A stretch of DNA of 64,000 nucleotides from assembly GCA_951799445.1 (NCBI GenBank), contig OX637293.1:8742001-8806000 (forward strand), given 5' to 3'. Positions within the stretch are counted from its first letter, which is position 1; each line of letters begins with the position of its first letter. Shown here piece after piece: positions 63,777 to 64,000 of the stretch. Position numbers and translations under genes: made by a program. The notes under the pieces were generated by a model that was not told the origin of the DNA, made no database searches, and saw nothing but the letters and a program-made list of their open reading frames with translations. The DNA comes from Pseudisothecium myosuroides (taxonomy: Eukaryota > Streptophyta > Bryopsida > Hypnales > Lembophyllaceae).

Positions 63777-64000
63777 GTTTCACAACATTCCGATAGTGGC
63801 AAGTACCCGAACCGGCGAGATTCCTCAGGAATTAATCATGTGGCGAGGTCCCCATGACGTTGACCGATATTTCGGGACCATACGATGGCGAAATGAAGTC
63901 AACCAAGAGTCCTTTTCGACTCTCTTGCACCTATCGAAGATCCTAGGCTAGTTATTTTTCTCAAAATAGGAGACCCCCAAGATATAGGAATTTACCACAA
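63777..64000. other. Less AT-rich segment at window end
   Basis: Composition resembles 62304-62835 and may be the continuation of the same host sequence. No known protein motif was seen in its plus-strand frame, which starts inside copy C. Confidence 0.3.

Overview
The window looks like nuclear DNA of a land plant or close streptophyte relative. Four protein-coding genes have plant-type architecture: a plant HIRA, a Miro GTPase with a plant-like set of 14 exons, a chloroplast copper ATPase of the PAA2/HMA8 type, and an organellar IF-3. A eukaryotic tRNA-Val with internal Pol III boxes is also present. The intergenic DNA is AT-rich and full of degraded repeats, gene density is low (four protein genes in 64 kb) and introns are roughly 0.1-1.2 kb. 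A bryophyte or other seed-free plant is plausible, but I cannot fix the species from sequence alone.

Layout. 1-21.3 kb: no convincing gene. It is a repeat landscape: a Tourist-like MITE with TAA target duplication (3628-4095), small inverted-repeat elements (about 4.95 and 15.4 kb), TTAA-ended elements including a nested pair (7941-9521) and a 230-bp copy (10152-10381), retroelement-like tails (about 2.3 and 10.6 kb), a dispersed module at 2.6, 13.6 and 14.3 kb (the last interrupted by an insertion), an inverted pair of about 520-bp repeats (12.7 and 18.1 kb) and an 83-bp tandem array (17.3-17.7 kb). 21.3-22.2 kb: IF-3 on the minus strand. 25.2-30.3 kb: Miro on the plus strand, all 14 exons resolved and phase-consistent. 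31-36 kb: AT-rich, with one SINE-like element. 36.9-45.7 kb: HIRA on the plus strand, 12 coding exons resolved. 46.4-48.3 kb: a broken Tc1-like transposase on the minus strand, split by a 366-bp palindrome. 48.3-54.3 kb: AT-rich repeats. 55.3-58.0 kb: PAA2-type ATPase in one uninterrupted exon. 60.9 kb: tRNA-Val(UAC). 61-64 kb: further TTAA-ended elements.

The genes are independent nuclear units, not an operon. They serve chromatin (HIRA, replication-independent H3.3 deposition), mitochondria (Miro on the outer membrane, IF-3 in the matrix by its predicted presequence) and chloroplasts (PAA2, copper into the thylakoid lumen). The most unusual signals are: a tandem array in HIRA intron 1 whose unit copies the intron-1 acceptor plus the first bases of exon 2; an intronless PAA2 gene beside intron-rich neighbours; a TTAA-flanked, CCC-starting terminal-inverted-repeat family with an internal empty site proving one insertion; and the Tc1-like remnant carrying a long palindrome. 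All exon boundaries were read by eye from GT/AG signals, reading phase and recalled family alignment; no search was run.
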